Source: Phycisphaerae bacterium
GTDB lineage: Bacteria; Chloroflexota; Anaerolineae; 4572-78; J111
Reading direction: 5' to 3'
NCBI GenBank assembly: GCA_028285035.1
Contig: JANQQF010000094.1
Span: 62,001-126,000, forward strand
DNA length: 64,000 nucleotides
Shown: positions 54,301 to 62,296 of the stretch, piece after piece
How positions within the stretch are numbered: position 1 is the first letter of the stretch
Layout of the letters: each line of letters opens with the position of its first letter
The notes under the pieces: model-generated
The model's input: only the letters and a program-made list of their open reading frames with translations
Databases searched by the model: none
Told to the model about the DNA's origin: nothing
Translations under genes and position numbers: made by a program

Positions 54301-57300
54301 GACCGGAATGTTCTCCACAACACTATCCCAATAGAAAGAGCCATCATCATACTGTTTTTGGACACTGTACCAGTTGTGTTCAGAGAAGACGACCTGCACT
54401 TCCTGATCAGCCACAGGATTACTATCCCAATCGACCACAATGACATTGACGGGACTGTTTTCTTCGGCCTGACCAACATATCTTTCAGGTTGAAGGCCAA
54501 TGTAGAACAGCCCTTTATGGACCACGGCCTCGGCTTGGCTGGCAACTTCTTGGTTGTTCAGATCAGTGACGACGACCTCAACCGTGAATCGTTGACTGCT
54601 GATTTTGTCGGCGATGTCGGCCTCAACCTCGAAGGTGAAGCGACCATCACCATCCGTCACACCCTCGCCATCGGCGATACGCTCACCAAAACCGCTGATA
54701 AAATTGTCAAAATTTCGTCGGCTAAAGTCATAATCGGTGAAGTCGTAGAAGCCATCACCATCATAGCGGAAGAAGTAATCATCGGAGAGCAACGTCCACC
54801 GCACCTCGGCCTCGGAGACTGGGCCGCCAGAGAAGAATTCAGCCTGGGCGGTCACCTTGACCATTTCACCAGGGCTATACTCAGCTTTGTCTGTTTCAAC
54901 CGAAACCAGAAATTCTGGCTTACGATAAGCTGCGACCTGAAAATCATCATAAAAATAGTTGTCTTCATCATAGGTGATTTCAATCGAGTAAAAACCTAGT
55001 GAGGCATTCTCATCTAACGCTATGCTACCATTAATCGTCCCCATTTCACTGATAGACAATTCATCATTAAAGAGTTCTTTCCCCTGCGAGTCATAAACAT
55101 AAACTTGAGCCATACTGGCTGCTGTAGGCAAGCTATAGTTGGCGTCGTTGTCAGCCCGCAAAATTCCCTTGAAGTGGACTGTTTGACCGGGACGATAGAT
55201 CGTCCGGTCGGTGTAAAAATGAGCATTATACGGCTGTTGATAATCTTCGGTGCTTACGTTATCAAACTCATAACGTTCGATGCCATCACTCCAACGGTTG
55301 GTCGCCACGGCAAAATCGTCGTCGACCGAGTCGTAGTTGCCTACAAAAGCAAACCGAGCTTCAAAGGCATTTTCTCGCTGATCATATTCAAATGTCGCCA
55401 CCCCATCAGCATCAGTCTCGCTGGTCAGCAAAGCGCTCTCATTATCAAAAGCCAAGGTCACCGGCACATCGGGCACTGGTTGACCGCTCTGCAAATCTGT
55501 CACCCAAGCCAAGGCCTCTTCGGTCGACGTTTTCAGGGTAACGTTGTAAGGGCTAACCAATAGCACCATTCGCTCCAGACTGTCATTAAACGTGTAGCCC
55601 TGAGCGGGATCGTAGACGTTCTCAAGGTCATAAGAAGCCCGCAGGTAATAGATACCAGGGGGAAGATCACCCCCAATTTCACTCTTCTCGGCAATGTCAA
55701 TCCCATAGACTGCATTTTGGTTCAATTCCGGCTTTGTTTCAATCGACCACTCTCCCACCAAATCCCGAGAGCTAGGCAGGTAGCCATCCCAAAAATCCCA
55801 CCAACCATCACCCGCCACTTGCACAAAGTCACCGGTTGACATCTCATAGAGGGCAAAATCAACTTGGCCGATATTGCGGACCGTGATAAAGGCCAGAGTG
55901 TCGGTGTAGGCATTGTAGTTCGCGATGCGGCCGGGACTATGCAAGAACAGTAATGGCGATTGCGCTCGGGTAGACCAAGCCACAGTGGTACTTTCCTGAG
56001 TTGGATGGCCATAACGTCCCTCAATGCCGGGGGCTAGGGTGACTTCATAGCTGCTGCTGGCTTCAGTCGGGAAACTCACCTCCATCCGGGTGTCGCTACG
56101 CCACCAGTAGGTGAAGACCTGAGTCACGGCGACTGTTGGGTCGATCAACAAATTCTCACCAATCACTACGCTATTGGGATTAATCGGGGCATTGAAGGTG
56201 ATATCCAAACTGGTCCAAGGATCAACTGAGTCATCCCCATCCGCTGGATAACTACTGACAACCTCGGGATAAGGTGTGACAGTGAAGCTGCTGAAAAAGG
56301 GGCTTTGGGTTTCAGCTTGAGCTAACGCACCCCGCGTACCCTCAGGTAAATTCACCGAATAAATTGCCCCCAGGTCCAATTCTTCATCCGGGCGGAAGCC
56401 AACAGTCTCCACACCTACCGAAAGTGCGCCGCCCCCATCATCATATTTGTAATCATAGTAGCCGGGTAGCCCCTCTTCATCGACAGGGTCAGAGCCAATC
56501 TCCTGCCAAGTGAATTGACCAGAAACGGGTACCCCTGTGGCCTCATCCGTCAGGCTGAAGTTGGCCTCGACGTTCTCGCGATCCATCGGTTGGTTGAAAG
56601 TCAGGCTGATGACTGGGGTTGGGCTGAGATAGATATCGCCATCCCGGGGGGTACTGGCTACAACAAAAGGATTGAAGGTGTTAAAGCGCCACTCAAAATC
56701 ATCTTCTAGTTCAGTGGCTCCCAGCGCATCCTGCAAGCCCCTAGAAATCCGGGCAGTGTACTCTGTGGCTGGGTCAAAGCCTTCATCGGGCGTAAAGGCG
56801 TAAATCGAGGTGTTGAGCCATTCGCCCTCTCCAGTAACCGGGGGCACAAAGGTCAGCGGATCAGGCAGGCTATCCAAATTTTCAATGGCATTGAGCGGCA
56901 CGACAGGTCGATTAAAAAGCACGGTCACGACAGTATTGGGCAGCACCTCGCTGGTGCCATCGGCAGGCTGCACGTTGGTCACTTCCAAGAAACCTGCCGC
57001 GCTAAAGCGTAGCTCAAAAGGTCGCTGTAAGGGCACTCCTGTTGCACTCTCCGCCGTCTCGACCAACCGCACCCGATAGCGCTCGCCCCGCTCGTAGCCG
57101 TTGGTCAAGATGAAGCGTACGGTCTGATCATCCAGCCATTCAAACGTACCGTCCACACTAGCGCCCGGTTCAATAGCAAAAGCTCGCTCTACACTATCCC
57201 GGTCCATCGGCTGGTCAAAGACCAACTCAATCGGCGCATCCAGCGGCTGTTCCTCACCTCGCTCCGGACTGCTACGCAGGACAATCGGCGGCGTGGTCGT

Positions 57301-57504
57301 CTGCTGCTGAGGACGGTTCAATTCCGCTGAGGTAATCGGCTCGGCAGGGGCAACAGGCTGGCCTGCTGCCTGAACTACAACGACAGGCTCGGCTGGCTCA
57401 GGCAGTGTGTCCACTTCTGGTGTAACACTTGGTGCACAACTAAACAGTAAAATACAAAGTATGGCAAAAATTGTTAGCATTCGGGGGGTGTATTGATGGC
57501 TCAT
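51337..57504 (-). CDS. Alpha-2-macroglobulin-family lipoprotein with thioester
   Basis: 2055 residues, the largest gene here. A lipoprotein signal ends LLFSC (Cys23). Ig-like bacterial domains follow (SSPERGEEQPLDAPIELVFDQPMD, then two more with TFNQPMD and TFNAPIN), then macroglobulin MG domains. The thioester motif is CTEQ at 1558-1561, in a terpenoid-cyclase-like toroid carrying GGWGWWV. The protein would sit outside the cytoplasmic membrane and trap proteases; bacterial members (E. coli YfhM type) often pair with a penicillin-binding protein, which is absent here. The SIMPL fragment follows it. Confidence 0.92.
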   Translation of the reverse strand: MSHQYTPRMLTIFAILCILLFSCAPSVTPEVDTLPEPAEPVVVVQAAGQPVAPAEPITSAELNRPQQQTTTPPIVLRSSPERGEEQPLDAPIELVFDQPMDRDSVERAFAIEPGASVDGTFEWLDDQTVRFILTNGYERGERYRVRLVETAESATGVPLQRPFELRFSAAGFLEVTNVQPADGTSEVLPNTVVTVLFNRPVVPLNAIENLDSLPDPLTFVPPVTGEGEWLNTSIYAFTPDEGFDPATEYTARISRGLQDALGATELEDDFEWRFNTFNPFVVASTPRDGDIYLSPTPVISLTFNQPMDRENVEANFSLTDEATGVPVSGQFTWQEIGSDPVDEEGLPGYYDYKYDDGGGALSVGVETVGFRPDEELDLGAIYSVNLPEGTRGALAQAETQSPFFSSFTVTPYPEVVSSYPADGDDSVDPWTSLDITFNAPINPNSVVIGENLLIDPTVAVTQVFTYWWRSDTRMEVSFPTEASSSYEVTLAPGIEGRYGHPTQESTTVAWSTRAQSPLLFLHSPGRIANYNAYTDTLAFITVRNIGQVDFALYEMSTGDFVQVAGDGWWDFWDGYLPSSRDLVGEWSIETKPELNQNAVYGIDIAEKSEIGGDLPPGIYYLRASYDLENVYDPAQGYTFNDSLERMVLLVSPYNVTLKTSTEEALAWVTDLQSGQPVPDVPVTLAFDNESALLTSETDADGVATFEYDQRENAFEARFAFVGNYDSVDDDFAVATNRWSDGIERYEFDNVSTEDYQQPYNAHFYTDRTIYRPGQTVHFKGILRADNDANYSLPTAASMAQVYVYDSQGKELFNDELSISEMGTINGSIALDENASLGFYSIEITYDEDNYFYDDFQVAAYRKPEFLVSVETDKAEYSPGEMVKVTAQAEFFSGGPVSEAEVRWTLLSDDYFFRYDGDGFYDFTDYDFSRRNFDNFISGFGERIADGEGVTDGDGRFTFEVEADIADKISSQRFTVEVVVTDLNNQEVASQAEAVVHKGLFYIGLQPERYVGQAEENSPVNVIVVDWDSNPVADQEVQVVFSEHNWYSVQKQYDDGSFYWDSVVENIPVFTTTVTTDAQGEAIADFEPPNGGIYKITASGIDDEDNEVRSSTFTWISGRRYVNWRQENNDRLELVTDQRDYEVGDVATILVPHPYSGTVQALVTLERGHIYEHFVMELPTNSEQLEIPITEAMVPNMYVSVVVVKGVDEADLLPSFKVGYASLPIKTDSKELQITLTPNKGPEEMYQPGEAIEYFVNVTDVQGQPVKSELSLALVDKAVLTLSPETPGQLLSTFWRNRGLGVQTGSGLTLAIDRVNLAVAPEAKGGGGGFDEGFGVVRGDFKDTALWVADLVTDENGEGVIETNLPDNLTTWTLTGKGVTGADTLVGEGTVEVVSTKPLLVRSVAPRFFVVGDEATLGMIVQNNTNEELELEARFEAEGLTIEPLSEPILTLAPQERVRVDYQVEVGDSQNVTLTMGAKSTDDEYGDALTFDLPVYRFSTPETVATVGILEEDGTRTEGIALPASFDPTQGDLSINIDPSLAAGMRDGLDYLEHFEYECTEQTVSRFLPNVFTYRAYKQLNLENPELEEKLPSLVSVGLQRLYSQQHFDGGWGWWVRDDSNPFLTAYVLLGLVEADRAGFSVDENAIFSAVDYLQASLITPTDVQASWRVNRQAFILYALAEAGSGDMGRNVALFNQRENLDLFGRAYLALAMHILDPEADQIDTLLNDINSAAIVSATGAHWEEANVDYFSMNTDTRSTAIIIAALSRLDPDNGLLPNAVRWLMTIRENGGHWETTQETAWAIIGLTDWMVTTGELDGEYRWAVTLNGDSLGDDSVGAENIDETTKLQVEVGELLVDTVNRLAIDRDPLGSDVTGSPGNLYYAAYLTYYKPVQEVNALERGIIVSRQYRLVGDEEEKAISEAKVGDVVEVKLTLIAPNDLHYVIVEDPLPAGAEAIDTSLATTSVVGEQPEISRTDRRSPWGGRGYGWWYFSHAELRDEKAVLFATFLPRGTYEYTYQIRASLPGEFRVIPTHAEEMYFPEVFGRGDGGFFRITE

Positions 57505-57841
57505 CTCGGGGTCTCTTTCCTCAAGTTACTAATAAATCATCCAAGCTAAGTTGGAGATTGTTAGTGTGTAGGGTGCAACTTAAATTTCACACTACGCATT
57601 ATGTACTACGTTCTACGTCCTCAATCTGTTCCGTTATTTCACTCCCAATCCTACCACACCTCCCTCCATTTTTCTAGCCAATCAGCCAATGGTTGCCTGA
57701 CGCTGGAAGCGTTGGGTTGGCGTTGGGGATAAGGCCTAAAATCCATTACAAAAAACCTATCCACCTCACCAGCCACAACCCTATTAACCTGACTGATACA
57801 ATTCCCCCAACCGTATTGTATCCTTAAGAAAGGAGACTATC
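57505..57841. other. 337-base gap with a heptad repeat
   Basis: No gene is supported. It holds four 7-bp units (CACTACG, CATTATG, TACTACG, TTCTACG) at 57590-57617, and AGAAAGGAG before the flavodoxin start. It probably contains promoters for the two divergent neighbours, but no clear -35/-10 pair was seen. Confidence 0.5.
57590..57617. repeat. Four degenerate heptads (NANTACG type)
   Basis: CACTACG, CATTATG, TACTACG and TTCTACG follow without gaps in a 7-bp register, in the region upstream of the alpha-2-macroglobulin gene. Confidence 0.6.
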
Positions 57842-58390
57842 ATGCACCACAAAATTTTGGTCACATACGCTAGCAAATATGGCGCAACCTGCGACATTGC
57901 GCAAAAAATTGGTGAAACATTACAAGAATTAGAATTATCCGTTGATATTCGTCCCGTGGATGAGGTAGGTGACATTACCCCATATGAAACTGTGGTTTTG
58001 GGGAGCGCCGTCTACTTTGGGCAGTGGCGCAAAGCCGCCGGAAAATTTTTAAAGACCCACGAAACATTATTAGCCAAACGACAGGTCTGGCTTTTTTCCA
58101 GCGGGCCAACTGGCACGGGGAATACCACCGAGTTGATGGATGGCTGGCAGTTTCCAAAGAATTTACAAGCTGTTGCTGATCGAATTCAACCCCGTGACAT
58201 TACGGTGTTTCATGGTGTCCTTGATCCAAAGCGACTAAATATTATCGAAAGCTGGATCACAAAAAATGTTAAAGCTTCGATTGGTGATTTTCGAGATTGG
58301 GAAGGTGTTAAAGATTGGGCAACACAGATTGCCAAGGCCCAGTCAAGTACAAAACAAACAGAGCTAACATTGGACATCATTGCAAAATAG
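57842..58390 (+). CDS. Flavodoxin-domain protein
   Basis: 182 residues. The N-terminal KILVTYASKYGAT is the FMN-phosphate loop of flavodoxins (T/S-x-T-G-N-T type, here ASKYGAT), followed by YETVVLGSAVYFGQWRKAA and SSGPTGTGN. The layout is close to menaquinone-dependent protoporphyrinogen oxidase (HemG) and to other protein-type flavodoxins. Likely a cytosolic electron carrier; a haem role is possible but not shown. The ATG follows AGAAAGGAG with good spacing. Confidence 0.8.
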   Translation: MHHKILVTYASKYGATCDIAQKIGETLQELELSVDIRPVDEVGDITPYETVVLGSAVYFGQWRKAAGKFLKTHETLLAKRQVWLFSSGPTGTGNTTELMDGWQFPKNLQAVADRIQPRDITVFHGVLDPKRLNIIESWITKNVKASIGDFRDWEGVKDWATQIAKAQSSTKQTELTLDIIAK

Positions 58391-58574
58391 ATTTTATTAT
58401 TCAATCTGCCGACATCTCCAGCCTGCTTGCCTGCTTATTCCCCTTGACACCCCCTTTATTCTCTGATACAGTGAAACCATTGTATCAATCCCTAGGCGAA
58501 ACAGAAGAATACTCCAGAAAAACGCATTGTAGCTGTTTTTGTTTGTGAAACCCTATCTTACAGGAGAGATATTT

Positions 58575-59435
58575 ATGGCAAATCACGCTGATGTTTTAGT
58601 TAGCACTGAATTTAGTTGGGAGGCTGCGCTTGCTTTGGCCGAGTGTAGTAAGTTAGTCTATCAAAATTCAGATACCATCAAATCAAAAATGACCGGTGAA
58701 TGGGGGTATGACGATGTGACCTTTATCGCTGATGGTGACACCGAACTATTCGTAGCCAATAAGGATGATAAAGTTGTCATCGCCTTCCGAGGCACAGCGG
58801 GCAAAGATGATTGGCTCAACAACTTTAAAGTGGTTGGTACCAACGATTTCAGCTTTGGTCGGGTCCATTCTGGATTTTATCAGGCCTTTGACATCGCAAA
58901 AACCGATTTGGTTGATACCTTGAATAACCTCGGCAGCGACAAAAGGATTTGGGTCACCGGACACAGCTTGGGCGGAGCACTCTCAGCCATGTGTCTAGCC
59001 GGGATCAAAGAAACGCATTACGATCAGATACAAGCCTGCTACACATTTGGACAACCCAGGGTTGGGTATAGTGGATTTGTCAATTTTATCAAAGAAAATT
59101 ACGCTGGGCGCTATTTCCGCTTTGTTAATGATGATGATGTCGTGCCTCGTATCCCGCCAGTCTATAAGCACGTTGGCGATTTAATCCATTTTGATCCAGA
59201 GGGTTACTTGCTCTATCCGCCAGAAGATGATGGGACTGACGGGATGACGCGTGGGATTGATGCAGAACCTGACACTGAACCCCCTGCCATGACTGAAGAA
59301 GAGTTCGAGAAGTTTCTAGAGGATAATGCAGAAGGGCTTGAGGAAGAGTCCACTCGCGGCCTCCTGCCAAGCGTGAACGATCATTATATGCCTAACTACA
59401 TCAACAAGATTAAGTTTCAGCTAGGGGATGAGTGA
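58575..59435 (+). CDS. Class 3 (lipase_3) alpha/beta hydrolase
   Basis: 286 residues from the ATG at 58575, which follows AGGAGAG; an earlier in-frame ATG lacks a binding site. The nucleophile is Ser131 in GHSLGGAL; AFRGTAG is the oxyanion-hole block; VPRIPP and NDHYMP near the C-terminus supply the Asp and His of the triad. Family members hydrolyse triacylglycerols or phospholipids. No signal peptide, so it may act inside the cell, an unusual place for a lipase. A terminator lies about 140 bases downstream. Confidence 0.85.
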   Translation: MANHADVLVSTEFSWEAALALAECSKLVYQNSDTIKSKMTGEWGYDDVTFIADGDTELFVANKDDKVVIAFRGTAGKDDWLNNFKVVGTNDFSFGRVHSGFYQAFDIAKTDLVDTLNNLGSDKRIWVTGHSLGGALSAMCLAGIKETHYDQIQACYTFGQPRVGYSGFVNFIKENYAGRYFRFVNDDDVVPRIPPVYKHVGDLIHFDPEGYLLYPPEDDGTDGMTRGIDAEPDTEPPAMTEEEFEKFLEDNAEGLEEESTRGLLPSVNDHYMPNYINKIKFQLGDE

Positions 59436-59570
59436 AACGAAGAATGATCGTTGGCTTTGTTGGTGTTATGGTACATGTGTTAGGTGGATAGGGCACTTCA
59501 CCTGCCCACGCTTGCCATGCAGGTTATACTAGTGGTGGTGGGTGTTTAGACTGTAATTTTCCGATAATTG

Positions 59571-59607
59571 AAAAAACACGCCTCGCCTTAACCGAGGCGT
59601 GTTTTTT
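59571..59607. terminator. Intrinsic terminator after the lipase gene
   Basis: A 15-bp stem AAAAAACACGCCTCG / CGAGGCGTGTTTTTT with a seven-base loop. It may act in both directions. Confidence 0.85.
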
Positions 59608-59710
59608 GTTAATAGCAGGGTACAATGGCGTATGAATTTCTGATTGCCTACAAATCAAGTGTTGATGTATACTTGAGGCTTATCTCAAAATGCATTTTGA
59701 AAGGCAGTCA

Positions 59711-60964
59711 ATGACGCAACAGGACTTAAAGCAACCCTTAAGCGAGTATCTACAAGAGAATCTTCCCTTTTACCTCGATATGCTCAAGCAGATGGTGGCC
59801 ATCAACAGCTTTACAGCCAACCCAAAGGGAGTCAATTCGGTTGGTGAGCTAACCGCCGAATTTTTCACCGAGCTCGGTTTTACACCACGCTACATCCCAG
59901 CGGTCAACCCCCTCTTTGGCAGGCACGTCGTTCTGACTCGGCCCGGCCGAAAGCCCCATAAAATTGGCCTAGTCTCTCATCTCGATACAGTCTTTACAAA
60001 GGAAGAGGAGGTTCGGAACAACTTCTTCTGGCAGGAAGTCGGCGATAAAATTTATGGGCCGGGCACCAATGATATCAAGGGAGGTACCGTGATGATTTAC
60101 ATGGTGCTCGCCGCCCTACGCAAATTTGTCCCAGAGCTGTATAATGATGTCACCTGGGTTATTCTGCTGAATGCGGCTGAGGAGGAGCTGGTCGAGGATT
60201 TTGGCCGAATCTGCCAACGTGTGTTAAGCGAACACGGCCTAGCTTGTCTCGTCTTTGAAAGCGGCGAGCAGAATGAACGGGGTTACTCAATTGTCACCTC
60301 TCGCAAAGGTCGGGCTGATTATCGCATCGTCATTGAAGGTCGGGGGGCCCACGCTGGCTCAAACCATAAAGATGGGGCCAATGCCTTGGTTCAGCTAGCC
60401 CATACGATCCAAAAAGTTGCGGCGTTGACTGATTATGAACGTGAGTTGACCTACAACGTTGGTGTCGCCACAGGAGGCACCGTTGTCAATCGTGTCCCCC
60501 ATCAAGCCACCGCAATGGTTGAGATGCGCACCTTTTCGCCAGAGGTCTTTCGGGATGGCGTAGCAAAAATGTTGGCGCTCAATGGTCAGTCGGATGTTAC
60601 GAGTGCCGAGGGCGATTTTACAACTGGAGTCAGTATCAAGCTACGCAACGAAACAGCACCTTGGGGGCCAAATGAGGAAAGCGATAGCTTATTGAAAATT
60701 TGGCAGGAAGCAGCCAAAAATTTGGAACAGAAAGTTTTCCCTGAAGCCCGAGGGGGGTTGAGTGATGGTAATTGGGTGTGGCGCACTGTGCCCACGATTG
60801 ATGGTCTTGGGCCGATTGGAGGCTGTTCTCATTGTTCGCAACAAGCCCCAGAAATCAACAAAGAGCAAGAATACGTGTTGCGCTCTTCATTTGTTCCCAA
60901 AGCAATGCTCAATGTTCAAGCGATCATAAAATTGGCTGAAACATTATTAAAAAAAGGAGATTAG
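59711..60964 (+). CDS. M20-family metallopeptidase
   Basis: 417 residues from the ATG at 59711, which has GAAAGG upstream; the earlier ATG at 59690 would include that site. Two-zinc ligands are recognisable: SHLDT (H-x-D), TNDIKGG (Asp), AEEELVED (Glu-Glu) and a C-terminal His in GCSHCSQ. The middle dimerisation domain carries RGAHAGSNHKDGANA. Members are aminopeptidases, deacetylases or carboxypeptidases; the substrate is not predictable. It is followed after one base by an M24 peptidase, so the two are coupled. Confidence 0.88.
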   Translation: MTQQDLKQPLSEYLQENLPFYLDMLKQMVAINSFTANPKGVNSVGELTAEFFTELGFTPRYIPAVNPLFGRHVVLTRPGRKPHKIGLVSHLDTVFTKEEEVRNNFFWQEVGDKIYGPGTNDIKGGTVMIYMVLAALRKFVPELYNDVTWVILLNAAEEELVEDFGRICQRVLSEHGLACLVFESGEQNERGYSIVTSRKGRADYRIVIEGRGAHAGSNHKDGANALVQLAHTIQKVAALTDYERELTYNVGVATGGTVVNRVPHQATAMVEMRTFSPEVFRDGVAKMLALNGQSDVTSAEGDFTTGVSIKLRNETAPWGPNEESDSLLKIWQEAAKNLEQKVFPEARGGLSDGNWVWRTVPTIDGLGPIGGCSHCSQQAPEINKEQEYVLRSSFVPKAMLNVQAIIKLAETLLKKGD

Positions 60965-60965
60965 C

Positions 60966-62093
60966 GTGTCTATGATAGATCCTTCTATGAAAGCCCTTTC
61001 AGATGAACGTCTGAAAAATTTACAAACAGAGATGTCCGCAACCAGGATTGATTTGGTGGCTATCGCCCCTACAGCGAATATGCGTTACCTGCTTGGCTTC
61101 GCCCCTCTCGCGGATGAACGTCCGACCTATCTGTTGGTCAGCCAAGACAGCTATCAGATGGTCATCCCTACCTTAAATGCTGATCAAGTAGAAAGCCACA
61201 CAGGCCGCACGTCAATGCGTTGGGCCGACGCGATAGGGCCAGAACCCACCCTGACAAACGCACTTGACGAGCTTGGCATCAAGCCCAAGGGCATTGTAGC
61301 GGCTGATGACAGTATGCGGACGGATGCCTTCTTGTTGCTTCAACGCATCATTCAACCACAACAATCGCTTGTGGCTGGAACATTGATGTCCAAATTGCGG
61401 ATGCTAAAATCAGAAGCAGAGTTGGATTTACTAGCCCAAGCTGCTGATTTAGCCGACCGAGCGGTGGCAGCTGGGGCCGAGTTCTGCCGACCCGGCGTGA
61501 CCGAGTTGCAGGTTGCCAGCCAGATCTCGGCCTTTTTCAAAGAGAATGGGGCTGAAATCGTCGATTTTACGCTGATCGCCTCTGGACCACATAGCGCTTT
61601 TCCTCATCACGAAATTGGTGAGCGTCAATTACAGATGGGTGATACCATCATTATGGATATTGGGGCCACGTTGAATGGCTACAAATCAGACATCACCCGG
61701 GTAATTCAGTTGGGTGAGCCACCCGCAGAGGTGCAAAAGGTGTATGATATTGTTCGAGCCGCTAATCAAGCCGGACGAGAGGCCGCCGTTGCTGGAGCCA
61801 AGGCTCGTGATGTAGACAACGCCACGCGCAAGGTGATCGAAGATGCGGGCTACGGCGAATACTTTTTCCATCGGACCGGCCACGGTCTCGGTATGGAAGT
61901 CCACGAGCCACCGTGGATCACCTCAGAAAGTGATACAATTTTAGAGCCGGGAATGGTTTTTTCAGTCGAGCCTGGAATTTATTTGAATGGGCAATTTGGC
62001 ATTCGTATTGAGGACATCGTGGCGGTCACCCCTGAGGGACCGTGCCGGAATTTGACAGGCACAAGCCACGATTTGATTGTTAAGCGGTTTTAG
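60966..62093 (+). CDS. M24-family aminopeptidase (Xaa-Pro aminopeptidase type)
   Basis: 375 residues from the GTG at 60966, with AGGAG upstream inside the end of the M20 gene. The N-terminal creatinase-like domain is followed by the pita-bread catalytic domain. Its metal ligands lie in DIGATLNGYKSDITR (two Asp), HRTGHGLG (His), VEPGIYL (Glu) and IRIEDIVAV (Glu). It cleaves an N-terminal residue before proline, probably in peptide turnover with the coupled M20 enzyme. Confidence 0.9.
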   Translation: MSMIDPSMKALSDERLKNLQTEMSATRIDLVAIAPTANMRYLLGFAPLADERPTYLLVSQDSYQMVIPTLNADQVESHTGRTSMRWADAIGPEPTLTNALDELGIKPKGIVAADDSMRTDAFLLLQRIIQPQQSLVAGTLMSKLRMLKSEAELDLLAQAADLADRAVAAGAEFCRPGVTELQVASQISAFFKENGAEIVDFTLIASGPHSAFPHHEIGERQLQMGDTIIMDIGATLNGYKSDITRVIQLGEPPAEVQKVYDIVRAANQAGREAAVAGAKARDVDNATRKVIEDAGYGEYFFHRTGHGLGMEVHEPPWITSESDTILEPGMVFSVEPGIYLNGQFGIRIEDIVAVTPEGPCRNLTGTSHDLIVKRF

Positions 62094-62164
62094 GGTTTGT
62101 GTCCTTTAACAGAAAAAATTCTATGAGCGCATTTGGCAATTACGAACTTGACGAAAGGTGAGGG

Positions 62165-62260
62165 TGTCATTTCGATGACGAAGGAGGAGAAATCTTCCAG
62201 GTGGGGCTTTCAGGGCGACCAATCTAGAAGATTTCTCACCCTAACGGGTTCGAAATGACA
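62165..62260. repeat. Palindromic intergenic repeat (TGTCATTTCGA family)
   Basis: Left arm starting TGTCATTTCGA (62165) and ending GAGAAATCTTC (62197); right arm GAAGATTTCTC (62227) to TCGAAATGACA (62260). Outer and inner parts pair perfectly; the middle is imperfect. The TTTCGA/TCGAAATGACA ends resemble hairpin repeats met in many bacterial genomes (recollection, not searched). It lies between the convergent stops of the M24 and PaaK genes. Confidence 0.75.
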
Positions 62261-62296
62261 TGTCTATTACGCTTTTCACGAGTAACTCTACAAACC

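Noticed and set aside
53956..54999. 347-residue open frame on the plus strand
   Set aside because: Antisense to the alpha-2-macroglobulin gene, with no binding site and low-complexity shadow composition.
59436..59570. Possible 15-codon ORF after the lipase gene
   Set aside because: No binding site and no context; probably chance.
62227..62260. tRNA-like GGTTCGA loop
   Set aside because: Part of the inverted repeat arm; no cloverleaf can be drawn.
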